DNA from: Paulownia fortunei | Taxonomy: Eukaryota > Streptophyta > Magnoliopsida > Lamiales > Paulowniaceae | Direction of reading: 5' to 3' | NCBI GenBank assembly: GCA_019321725.1 | Contig: CM033124.1 | Span: 14,136,001 to 14,200,000, forward strand | DNA: 64,000 bases | In this document: positions 1 through 12,500 of the stretch, piece by piece | Numbering within the stretch: the first letter of the stretch is position 1 | How the letters are laid out: each line of letters opens with the position of its first letter | The notes under the pieces: model-generated | Seen by the model: the letters and a program-made list of their open reading frames with translations, nothing else | Told to the model about the DNA's origin: nothing | Database searches by the model: none | Program-made: the position numbers and the translations under genes

Positions 1-2460
1 TATAATATTTTCAAGGATGAATATACAATTGGACAGACTTTGGGGGTACTTCGTAATTCAGACAAACCCCGTTGTAATTTGTAAATTTGTTATTCACACA
101 AAAAATTATGCATAGGGACAATTAAATTTGCTAATGTTTTCTTCTTCTATACAATAACAAAACAGAAAAAAAATATAATTCTAAGCTGATATCAAACCTC
201 AAGAAAGATAATTGTAATTAACCCCCTATATTGACAAGGAAATGTCACTTATGGGCTTCAATATAATTTTTGCATGGACAAGTTGTTTCGTTCCGTGTAA
301 GATATACTACACTTCAGAATATGTATTGAATATTTATCTCACTATATATTTTACATATATATTTGAATGTGTATGTGATTATGTGTAAATATATGATAAG
401 ATGCATGTTATTAAATGTAATATTTATAAAAATCGTACTGCTTCCGTACGTCTATAATTATTAAAATTAAGTTCCGAGGATAACTAAAAATACTTACCCC
501 TGATCTGAAAAGGGATAATGATGGACCAAGAACAACAACTGGGTCGGCCATAGGATTGCCCAGAGCTTCGTCCTTGTAGTTTTATAACCTTAAGCACCGG
601 GCAGACATTAACCCCCGACATAATCTTGTGACTTTGTTGTATTAATCAATGTTTTGGCACGCGTAATGACTAATGATTGTAGGATGTTATTGTGGTGATC
701 GAGTGGTTTAGACCATACATTTTTCCATAAGGTTGGTTAGCAATAAAATTACTTTTTTGTAAAAATACAAGTTTTCCGTCTAAATAATGGAATATTAAAA
801 AATTATTTTCTTCCAGGTCTCTCTCTAATAAAGGTAAAAAATTTAGATGATGGGATATTTTTTGATATATCACATTTGTCATGGGAGGAAAATTGAAATA
901 GTATAAATCAGTACAATAAACTTCTCTAAGCGAGGATGAGTGTAAAATAATTATTAGAGAAGTTCGTTGTACTAAAATCTTACTTATGGGTCTTATCTGA
1001 TGGACTTAGGACATGATATATTTTTTATTTAAAAATTATTGGATCAAAAGGGGTAGATGGTAAAAAATATCAACCTTTATAATTTGATGATCATTAGTGA
1101 ATCGAGTGTGTTGCATTCAATTTATTGTTGACAATCCTCCAAAAAAATAATTTAAGTTAGCTATACGGAGACATATCTTGTGAAAATGTTTAATGCAAAG
1201 GGCAGTGCATTTACGAGTGTGGACAATTATATTAACCATGAATTCTAGTTACTATCTGAAGGAAGAGTAAAAACCAAATATCAGAATGTCTTAAAACTGT
1301 GCTCATAAATCTTGTACATATGGCTATTTAAAAGAGGAAGATATAACTGATGAATGCTTTTTGTTCGAATGATTCCCGACAAATAGTGGCCCTGTTCAAA
1401 TGGATAAACTCCTCCTACAATCCTACTACAAGGACCATCCCACCTTGTGTTTTATTATTTATTTATTTTTTAGCAATTATTATTATTATTATTATTAAAT
1501 AATCTATCCCAGCGAATAAAACCTTATTTGCATCTTCAAAGAAGCTGGACAACCCTCTTGCTTGAAATTAAATGTGTTATACTTTGAGCGAAATTATGAA
1601 ATTTTTCAATAGTAATAACCATAATAATAGTATTTTTTTAAAAAAAATATACAAAATTAATTAATATAATAATACCATCTTGCATTATGCTATATCGGGT
1701 GGTGTGCATTGGATGTATATCTTATTATACATTTATACATATTTATAAATATATACATATGAGTATATATATAATATATATTAATATGTATATCATCGAG
1801 TATAGTATCTTTTACACTCATTTAATATATATTAGCAAAGAAAATTATAAATTGCCATCAAAGTGGCAGCAGCCGATGTATGTTGTCATTACTTCTCACA
1901 ATAAGATAAAGAGTTTAAATTTACTTGGTTAATAGTACATAAATCAATCATAGCAGGGAATGAGTTTCAATGAAATAACATCTCGATAGAGTTATAATGA
2001 TAAATTTGCCCCTTTAAATAATAATTGTGGTTAAATTAGAATATTGCACGGCTAATGCTTTAGGATCACATCAAATAACAAATATTATGTTGGTAGTTCA
2101 TCTCCAATCTTTTTATTTATTAATAGAAAAGAAAAATTGTCTGATTGAACCAAAAAATTATTAAAACCCATTCCATGCCTTGTAACAACCTTATAATCAA
2201 CGATGGTCTAACAATTTTTAATTCTTGAATCCCATATTTTTTTCAGATTACTAGGTATGTCCCATCACTGCACAAAAACTCTTAACATTTAGTCCTGCGA
2301 CCATTGCTTTTGTGTCCTCTGATCCTAAGTATGGGTTCGTTTGTGTTTTTCCAAATGCACCTAACAATCAAAAATAGTCCCAGAGGCACTAACAATTAGA
2401 ATTTCTCAGGGACCACTGTTCCCTTTTCCTGTTTTCCAGTTGTTTTGTTCATTTTAGATA

Positions 2461-2825
2461 AAATTAAAAAATAAATTAAATTATTTGATATCTAACTCAA
2501 AATCGATTATTAAAAATACGTTTGAGTTCGATTTGTTAAACATAACAAATTAAATTTGACCATAATTTTTAGCTCGATTAGTTCTGAAACTAGACTCGAA
2601 CTAGATTTAATTGGAAAAAAATAATAATTAAGTGCGTGTAAAAAGATCAAGTTTTTTTAGTTCAATTTACATTCGACACAATTAAAACTTGTTCGAACTT
2701 GATTATATTAATAATTAAATTAAATTTATATACAATTTTTAAGCTCAATAAAAATTCGAATAAATTCGAATAATAACATACTCGACTCGATTCGACTCAA
2801 TTCAATTCGGTTACACGATATTGAC
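2461..2825. repeat. Dispersed AT-rich repeat family, copy 1
   Basis: Low-complexity sequence with interspersed CTCGA/ATTCGA motifs, including TAAAAAGATCAAG and a terminal TACTCGACTCGATTCGACTC. The same arrangement recurs at 37.68, 48.90 and 52.50 kb, so these are diverged copies of one repeat rather than chance composition. Confidence 0.45.
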
Positions 2826-3469
2826 CGGTAGTATGTCCTTTAGCTCAGTGCCTTTGATGATTTTTTTATTTCCGTTCATTGCCCAGCTGCCTTGATTTGG
2901 ATTTGTATAAAATCGTCACTAGCATCAACAATTTACATATGATCTTAATTTGCTTAATTTTTTTCCAACAGTTGGTCTAAGCTTTATTTATTGACTAATT
3001 AGACACTAATTATGCACAATTATTAGTACATAAAAAGATGCATGAAGTAAAAAAAGTCTCCTCAATAGATCCTTTTAGTTGTAAAACACTTCTCATTTTT
3101 ATTTCTTCCCAAAATAAATATTTCCCAAAACTAGAAACGAATTTTTTTTTATTTTTTTTTTTGAATTGGGTTAGGTTTACTTTGAATTTAATAATATTTG
3201 ATTGAGGTGAAAAGAGAATATATAAGTTTTTAAAAAAAAAATCACTCGGTTGGTTAGACAAAATCCCTCCAAATCAAATTTGTTTTTTGTACGTAGTTAA
3301 GTGAAAAAGTTGAAAAATATAAGCCCCTAAAAGATACATAAATACTTTTTTTTTTTTTTTACATTTACAGTTATACATGTTCAAAGAAAAAAATAAAAAG
3401 AAACAAAAGAAACAAAAAAAAAATGAATTGGTTAAACACAAAACTAGGAAAGTACTAATGATTTTGCAT

Positions 3470-3640
3470 TCAGACAAGTTTGAATCTTTTATTTTAATTT
3501 TATGTTGTATTTTATATTACGTATAATACGTGAACGTCATGTATATAAAATATTTTTTTAATATATATTTAAAATAAATCATATACATTTGATATATATA
3601 TGTAATATATAATGTAAGATGTAATGCAATCCAAGTTGCA
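3470..3640. repeat. Imperfect palindromic MITE-like repeat
   Basis: A left arm containing TTTTATGTTGTATTTTATATT pairs loosely with a right arm containing TATAATGTAAGATGTAATGC. Related stretches occur at 51.84-51.91 kb (inverted) and 60.90-60.95 kb, so it belongs to a dispersed family. Confidence 0.4.
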
Positions 3641-4210
3641 CAGCAGTAAAACATCTAAGAGAGAAAAAAAAGGAAAAAGGAAAATAATTAAAAAAACCAA
3701 TATGCTTCAATTATGTAAAGTAAATTCCAAAAAAATTCTTCCCTTTTTCACTACCCCTTTCCCTTTTTCGAACCAAACAAAGCTTGAGTTTGCCAAACAC
3801 TAGCTTACGCATGAATATGATAACGACCCAACCGACTCTTGGCCTATGAATTATGTGATAACGACCCATGAAAAAAGCCTACAATTATTAAACCATGTAC
3901 TGATACAAATTGCTATGTCCAAATCTCACGGAGCCTCTATGTCAGTCCTATCACAAGGGCTTTTCTACAAAATAGGGTGCAGGATCATTGTGGTGAGACC
4001 ATAATTTTCCATCAAATTTTATTTTTTTTTTTCAATTTTGCATTGATATCCAATTTGAATTTTTGGTTCATTAATTCTATCTATTTTCAACATTCAATAT
4101 ACATGTATTAAATATAATATACACCCTTTAAGTGTTTCAATTTTTATAAAATATTACATTTAACAATCATTCATGCATTCAGTGCACCATGCACTAGATG
4201 CAGTATATAT

Positions 4211-4522
4211 AGAGATAATAATGAGGCGAGATTAAACATAAACACGTCCCGAACTCATCACGCTTCTTGAATTTTTATTTTCAAACATACCCCGTCCCAA
4301 ACCCACTTCGTTTAATTTTCTTTATTCGTTTTATATTTATATGATATTTTTTAAAAAATATTTTTTTATTGAAAATTTTAGTGTATTCTTTTAAAAAATA
4401 TTTTTTGATATTTTTAAATATAATAAAATGAGTCTAACTCACCGAATCCGAGCCAAGTACAGGTCTTTAAAAATATTGACAGACGGGCCTCAATTTTGGT
4501 CAAACCTGCCCCTCATCATCCC
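4211..4522. mobile_element. MITE-like element with short TIRs
   Basis: The left end AGAGATAATAATGAGGCGAG and the right end, reverse-complemented, AGGGATGATGAGGGGCAGG are similar over about 20 bp. Both are followed by GC-rich CACGTCCCG/GAGGCCCG blocks. No clear target duplication was found. Confidence 0.4.
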
Positions 4523-5453
4523 TAAACATGTATTGCACCTCATTTTTTAATGAGAATTTGAGAGTTAAGAGTTTCAAATTCATAATCATAAATTCAATAC
4601 ATAATTTTTAATTACTATGGATCTGAATATTTTATTAACCATTTTGAGTTATTTCTTTATCATTAGAATGGATTTTAAATCTATTTAAAGAGTAGTCACT
4701 TGAAATTTTTAGCTTCAAATTATTTTCTCAAGTCCAAATTCTTCATTCTAAACATAACAAAGAACTAGAAACATCAATAGGCTATGATTTATATATATGT
4801 AATCTGGCTCTTAAGAAAAAAAATTAGTTAATTTCATGGGATGAGCTTAACAAAAAGCTTGAAAATTTGAGTTTAGAAGTTGATTTTGGGATTGCTTGTT
4901 GTAATTCTAGATCCAAATTAAAGAATCAAATTTAAATGAAATAGTAAATCCGAGATAAATGAGTTAGGTGTGAAGTTAAATCTTACTACTTCTGTCAGTA
5001 CCTTTTTTCTTAGTTTGTTTTGAGATAAAAAGAGGAAAACTCCCTTGGGCCGTTCCTTTGGAAGATTGAAAAAGAGATGTTAATTAAAGAAAACTTAAAA
5101 TAATGACATTTTTTATGAGAATACATGTGAGATCATGTGGATTGTGCAAAAGAAATTTGAATTGATTTATAACTGAATGTAATAAAATTTTCATATAATT
5201 TAAATTAATTATTTTAAAAAACGACAATGATTACAAAATAAGTAACAGAGAAGGCCATTGTGCCGGAGTTCCCGAATCTCCATCTCATGGGCATGAGGTG
5301 GTCCTACATGAATTGTGGAAGGAAATTTAGACTTATTTTATAAGTCAGTATAATAAACTATTTTAACAATTTGAATTAATTATTTTTATAAAGTAATATC
5401 TATTGAACTAGAATAAGCAGACTCCATCCTATGAACCCAAGACTGGACATTAC

Positions 5454-5616
5454 AAAATTGCAATTTCGCTATTGCTCAAAAAGGCAGCAACAATAGTGGA
5501 ATAGCGGAATTGCATTTACAAATATTGGTAAGTATTACTTTACGTTTTACAATATTGGTATCGTCCTATAATAGTTATATTTGTAAATGTAAAGTAATAT
5601 TTACCAATATTTTCAA
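5454..5616. repeat. Two adjacent hairpins (inverted repeats)
   Basis: The first hairpin pairs AATTGCAATTTCGCTATT (about 5456-5473) with AATAGCGGAATTGCATTT (about 5500-5517). The second pairs ATATTGGTAAGTATTACTTT (from about 5522) with AAAGTAATATTTACCAATAT (5591-5610). Each loop is about 25-40 bases. No gene is associated with them. Confidence 0.55.
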
Positions 5617-6589
5617 CTTTGATGCATGAGCCTCCACTATTAGACCCTCGTCGCCTAGGACAAAGAGCTATCTTACCAAACAAAAAACGAACCCAGATAC
5701 ATAGTACACAACTAATATTGATATGGCAAGAAAGCTACCGTTTCTAGAATGCAAGCAAACTAGCTTGTTTACTCTCCTAGTAGTGTATGTTGGCGGCAAA
5801 AACAAACTAGATTATACTAAATTAAAGTAACGAGACAATCGGGAAGCGACTAGCCACTTCTGGCGAAACATCTATAAGGCCGACTACTACATAGAGAGAT
5901 CCATGTGAACTTACCAACCGCGATCAAACCCTAATCACTCGGACAAATTATATCAAAAAAAGACAAGCCCAGATGTACACCAAGCCCACGACCCAATTTC
6001 GCCGTAACTGCCCCAGTGTCACACGTTTATGGGAAATAGACCATTGGCCGAGGCCACTTGGCTAGCCTAATACTGCATTGACAGGCCCAATGATTTCTTT
6101 CTACATTTGAACCCAAATGAAAAGGTAGAGCACCAACTAAGTCTCTAATTCTATTAAATTGACCCCCATACTCATGAAAAATTTCAATCAGACTTTACGT
6201 ACCAAGATAAAATTTTGTTAGTATTAAAAGTTACTTTAAATACATAATAACAATTGAATTTATCTGTATACTTTAGCTTCCATTTTAAACACTATTATGA
6301 TTGATTCCTCCATCAAATGCAACCACAAGACGTTCAAACTGTTGGGGAACCATTGCCCATTACCATATGAATCCTTCTTCTACAGTACTATTTTAACACA
6401 TAAATACACAGGCTGAGGCTCACAAAAATGAATACACTAAGAACTTAATTAAAAAAAAAAATACTGCATGCTTATTATTGCAGCCCAGTTTAATAAATAA
6501 TTACTGCTATCATAGCCATATGTATATATATAATAATGATAACAATATATATAAGAAAAATTGTTTTTTCTTTCCTGTAGGAAACTTGC

Positions 6590-9500
6590 CTAGGAGCCAT
6601 TTCTTGCTGTTGGGAGGCCAATGAACAATTCAGTCACCACCTCCGAGCTTAGTGTACTTTGACTGTGACTCCCTATTTCTTTCTGTTTTTCTGGTGCATG
6701 CCTTGCCCTGAATTCACACTGCAGGTACCATATTTTTAACAGTAATTTCAAGATTCAATGTAAAAGAGAGGTAATCCAAAATTATTCACCATAATAAGAG
6801 GGTTTCCATTTTCAGGTTTCCAGTTAATCATGGGTTTATTTTTTTCCTGTCATGTTACTAATGTTGTGGTTGTTTCCTAGGACATGAATTTGCAATAAAG
6901 TAAAATTAGATACTATCACCAGCCTAACTAATACAAATCCTCAGAAAATTCTTATCCACCAAATGGTGATGATGATGATGATGCCCCCTCAGCAGCAGGA
7001 CTCATATTAAACTGCTGTAGCATGATCGTCACTATTCAGTATTGAACAACAGAGAGGCAAGCCTCAAATATTGTTCTAAGGAAAGAACTAAATAAACTTT
7101 CTTACATATTAATGCAGTTCAATATAACAAATTTTCAACAAAGGTGTAATTGATCATTTTTACCTTTTCACTTAACTTCGCATTTTCTTCCAACAGAAAC
7201 TTTTCCTGGAATACCAAAATATATTCAAGTTCTGGAAATTGGCGAGGGAAAATAAATTAAAGCGAAACATAAGTCAGTTGTATGATCATACCTTTGCTTG
7301 TAATTTTTCTATTTCCTCCTTGAACAGTTGAGACTGGAAAATAAACAAGAAAAATATTATATTGCTGTTTAGATTCATTCTCCAAATTGTTTCTGATAGC
7401 TACAAAATATGTATGGCTAACATCATCAAATCCAATGTTTTTGACATCAATAATTGTGTTGTATGTGGTTTTATAAATAGTGGGAATAAAAAATCTGTAA
7501 CTAAGACATACTTTTAGAGATGCTTTCTTTAAAGTATTAATTTCTCATGGTATAGTGTAAATGGTTCTTAAGGAATCTTCTACGATACAAAACCTATGAT
7601 CACTAAAATTTTAAGTTTACACCACTTATAATTTTTTAGAACAAAAATCACAAGTTTTTGATAAAATGAAAATATGCAAAAGTTCACTGTTGTAAGGAAA
7701 GTTTCAGTTATTTACAGGCTTCCAAAGATTGTTTTCAATAATTGTAATCTTTCCTAATGATTATAAAAGATTGCTTTCAATTATTGTAATTTTTCCCAAA
7801 AGACATCTTTTGATGAAAAGACACCAATTCTTTCAAAATTTCAACTGTTTTATTTAAAAGGAGGCGGATTTAAAATCCCTCATGTTGGAAACCGCAGTTC
7901 CCTATTTTCTTATTTTATTTAATTATTTATTTATTTTCTTATATATATATATATATACAAAATTGAACTAAAAGTTTTTTCTTGATTTGTCTCATTATAA
8001 GAGGACTCCAAGATAATTTGATAAAACTTACCAAACTTGCACACATATTTATATATCAAGAAAAGTTCCATGACTCTAGCTAACAATCAATGTAGGGCAA
8101 ATGCATATGAATGAGGACACAATGTGAACACACATTTTCTAATACGGGACATTTATTATATGTAAATACACTATTTATACAACAATCCCCTTTTATTTAC
8201 ATATAAATAAAAATAAGTATCAACTTATTTTATACAGTGAATAGCCATGAAGTGGACAAACCTTTAACTTGTAGTTGAATATGAAATGCTAAGAAAACAT
8301 ATTCTCACTATATAAGATTTCATGCTCCTTTTGTTTTTTGTTTTCATTTATTTATTTATTTTTTTGCCAACACATTTATAAATGGGTCTCGTGCTTAATC
8401 CTGATTTTCACAAATACTTTGAATTTTACCGAATAATCCATAAGAAGCAGCCTCTCACTTCTCTACTTATATAGATAGACTCATCAAAAATATCCACAAT
8501 GCATTCCACAATACTATAAGTCTATTAAGGATTTTAAATCCAACCTACTCTTATTGTGGTAATAAAAGTGCATAGACTAGATATGGAACTTTCAAAATAG
8601 TGTCACCCCAACTATTTATAAGTTATGACTTGAAATGTATCCAATTTCTCATTTCACCAATGTCTAATATTGAATTGTCTTTTTAATTCTGCATAAGGTG
8701 ACAAATATGTGACTGTACCTTAAGAAAGAGTTGGTTTCAATCAAGACATTATTTTAATCGATAATAGCCCCATATCTCTCATGATCTTTGTAATCTTTTC
8801 TCCATATCAAGATTTATTAGTGAATAAGCTAATATTTGACTAGTAGGAATCTCTCACGATCTTTGTAATCTTTTCTCCAAATAAAATTTTTGTTAGTGGA
8901 TCAACTAACATTTGACTAGTAGGTAGATACTCGACTACAATCTTCCTATTTTAACAATATTTCTAATATGATTATACCCCATAGCAATATGTTTGTTATG
9001 TCTTGATATTCTCTCATTCTTTGTATTATAAATCACATCTTGATTATCATAATACAAAGTAGTTGAACCCCTTTTTAAGATCTAAGAAAGGAATAGTTCT
9101 AAGAAATCTTTTAGACCATATAATGTCTTTGCCTGCAATAGACATTACTATATAGTCAGATTCCATAAAAGACAAAGCAACATATGTTTGCCTATTCGAA
9201 GCCCAAGTGACTATAGCACCACCTGATAAGTGCATATTTTTATATTTATTTGTATCAATTCTTTTGTCTTCTTTGCTTTGTTCTTGTTAATAATAGGTTT
9301 TTATTAATGTTTTGTATGTGATAGGAGTTTGAAAATGAAGATATCGAAAATGAACCAAAACGAAGTTGAAAGAATCATTCTTGGGCCAAATTGACACGGT
9401 TCCACTACGACAGTGTTTGTATTTTGGGCATAAAAGTCTGATCCAAAGCTTAATTAACCTGATTCTTATCTTATTGGAAAGATAAAAGATGTATCTACAA

Positions 9501-12500
9501 CTTTTATGTTTGCAAGGTTTTCCAATTCAATTGATTTCAAAGAATAAAATTCAATTAAAGAGTCAAACATGCACTAAAACTTTTAGATATGGCAGTCTTT
9601 GTATATATGGCATAACTCTCTCTACAAATGTGATATTGATTTGATTTAAGTGGCCAAAAGATAGCTAACAGATAAGGCTACAATTCTTATGAATATACCA
9701 AAGGCCAATTTAGCCTATAAAGAGGTCAAAAATCAGTTGAAATGGGATATACAATGTCAGATAGCCATTTTGGAGAAGAAGAAAACAGTAGCATCGGCGC
9801 CTAGGGGCCGTGCTTACTGCCCTCTTCGAGAAATATGGCGCCTAGGCGCTATCCATGTGACAAAACTGATGCTTTTGGTTGGAATGGTGGCAAGTGGCAA
9901 TCCTTTACACCTTTTGGCACATGTTTGTGATATGTATACACTAGATACATATATTATACCACACACATTACTCACTTTACACCAAATGCACAACACATCT
10001 TACACACTTTACACCAAATCACATCACCATCTCACACTTTATAAAAGGGCACTATCATTTCAACACAAACAAAAAAATTTCAGATTCACTCACTCTCTAC
10101 ATCATTCACATTTTGAAAGCACTCTTGGGGTTTTTGGAGCTTCAAGGAAGAAAAAGTGAAAGAGGTTTAAAGGATGAGACATCCATAATCTACCATCAAC
10201 CTCAACTATCTTCTTCAACTAATAAGTTTCTTTGATTCTCAATGTTGCTAATTTTTATTCTCTTGTCATTTCTTATCATGTTAGACTAAACTTCTTTATT
10301 AGTTGAAGTTGATTTCAAAATCCTAGACATGAGTTTTTGTAAATGAATGTTTGATATTATTGATCAATTTTCCAATTGAGGTTGTTTATGTTTTTCTATA
10401 CTTAATATCTTATGGTTATTTTCTTGCTTTGTTTGTTTGGGTGCGTAACCAAATCGAGTTTGAGAATTTCCTACAACTAGATTAGAGATTTTAGATCCGT
10501 AATTGTCTTGAATTTCTAATCATGTGTAGTAAATTGTGATGAATGATTATGGGATATTTTTGTTAATTGCAATGGAAAATATAACCTAAGTTAAATGACC
10601 CGAGCTTGTGTGATTGTTGCTTAGATCAATCTATCTTTCTTGTTTTAATGCATTCATTAGATTAAATCTAGAGAGTTTGTTCTAAGTTGTTTGGTGGGTA
10701 GAGAATTAGATAGAGAGCTTGTTCTATCTAACGAGAAACTAAGGAAAGATTAGGGTAGTAGAGCTTGTTATTACCTACAGTTGATAATTTCATTGACAAA
10801 TTGTTCATAATATTGATATGAAATTAGAACTCATTGTCTAGTGGTGGCGAGTGAAACCTCAACTTACTTTAATCACTTGTTGCTTCTTGATTTAATTTTC
10901 ATTGCTTTGAATTATAATTAGTTTTAGTTTCTGCAACTTAGTTAATCAACTCAATTCCCGCCAAAATGTTTGTTGTTTATTTCTAGAGTTTGCTTGTTGA
11001 AGTTTTAGTTTCAAGTTAATAATTTTGAAGTTAAAATTCTTAGTTAGTTGAGTCGATAGTAAATCAATTAGCCTTGATCCTTGTGGGATCGACTCTTACT
11101 CGCTTTATACTCGTTAAACATTTATTGAAGAGTAAGGTTTAAATTTGGTAGGCCTACGACAACCGACCACCATCCATAGTGAATAACCAACCACTAGTTG
11201 ACTTGGAATCAGCTGTGTCAGCTGCCTAATTTGTATCACTATATCACTCAAGTGTAGATGAACTATACTTATAATGTAAGCCATAGTTCATAGTAAACTT
11301 CAAATACCTTAGTACTCTCTTTAGTTCCTTCCAATGTTCTTCATAAGGATTACTAGTAAATCTACTTAATATGATAATTGAACACGCATGATTAGATCTT
11401 GTGTGATTCACCACATACATGATGCTACCAATTATTTTGACATATTCTTCTTGATTTACAACTTCTTCTATGTTAGGAACTAGCTTCACATGAGGATCAA
11501 TAGGATATTTACTTACTTTGCAATCAAAGTAATTGAACTTCATCACCACATTCTCAATGTAATGAGATTGTGTTAATATATAAGTTCTGTCTCTTTTGAG
11601 AATTTTGACGCCTAAAATGATATCTGCTGGACTTTAATCCTTCATGTCAAAAGCTTGTTTCAAATAATTTTTGGTTTCATTTACACATTTAATATTAGAA
11701 TCAAATATAAGCAAATTATCAACATCAAGTTAAAAGCACTTTATATTCAAGAGGAACTTTAGTAAACACACAACTTTCCACTTTGCTACTCTTAAAACCA
11801 AATTTTCTAATTTCATGCTTAAATTTCTTATACCATTATATAGGTGCTTGATTAAAATCATACAATGACTTATTTAATTTACATACTTTATATTATTCAC
11901 CTTTAATAACATATCTTTCCGGTTGATGTATGCAATTTTTTTTTTCTAAGTTTCCATTTAACAAAGCAGTTTTAACATCCATTTGATGAACCTCTAAATC
12001 ATAAATAGAAATAATTGCAAACATAGCCTTAATAGATGTAAATTTTGTAACAAGAGATAATATCTCAAAATAGTCTATATCTTCTTTATGACTATAATAT
12101 TTGACTACTAACCTTATTTTGTACTTATCAACAGTACCATCAGTTTTAAGTTTCTTTCTCAAAACCCATTTACAGTCAATAGGTTTGGTGCTGAGAGGAG
12201 GATCCACAATAGTCCATGTTTGATTATCAAAAATTGATTTATTCTCATCATCTATAGCTCTTTTTCACATTTTTGATTCAGATAATGACATATCTTCTTA
12301 AAAAGATTTAGGATCCTCTTCTAATATATAATTTAACATATGAGGATCAAAATTATTTTTAATTCTATGTCTATTACTTCTCCTTAATCTAACAATTTCA
12401 TCATTTTCATCCTTGTTCAAATTTTCATCATTTACAGATGTTCTACCATGCATGTATGAGCTAGATGGAATATGGGAATTAGTCTCATTTGTTTCTAATT

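Larger units (their letters stand above)
1..6475. other. 3' flank of the MADS-box gene, intergenic
   Basis: AT-rich DNA with repeats only: an (ATT)n run near 1475-1500, dispersed repeat copy 1, the palindromic repeat at 3.47 kb, a MITE-like element at 4.21 kb and the paired hairpins at 5.45 kb. A 70-codon minus frame at 670-882 has no recognisable domain. The MADS 3'UTR probably ends near 6.47 kb, where minus-strand AATAAG-like signals occur. Confidence 0.55.

Noticed and set aside
9689..10159. 156-codon plus-strand open frame
   Set aside because: It lies across the promoter-like part of the LTR-like insertion, has no domain and is of low-complexity composition (His/Thr/Leu-rich 3' half).
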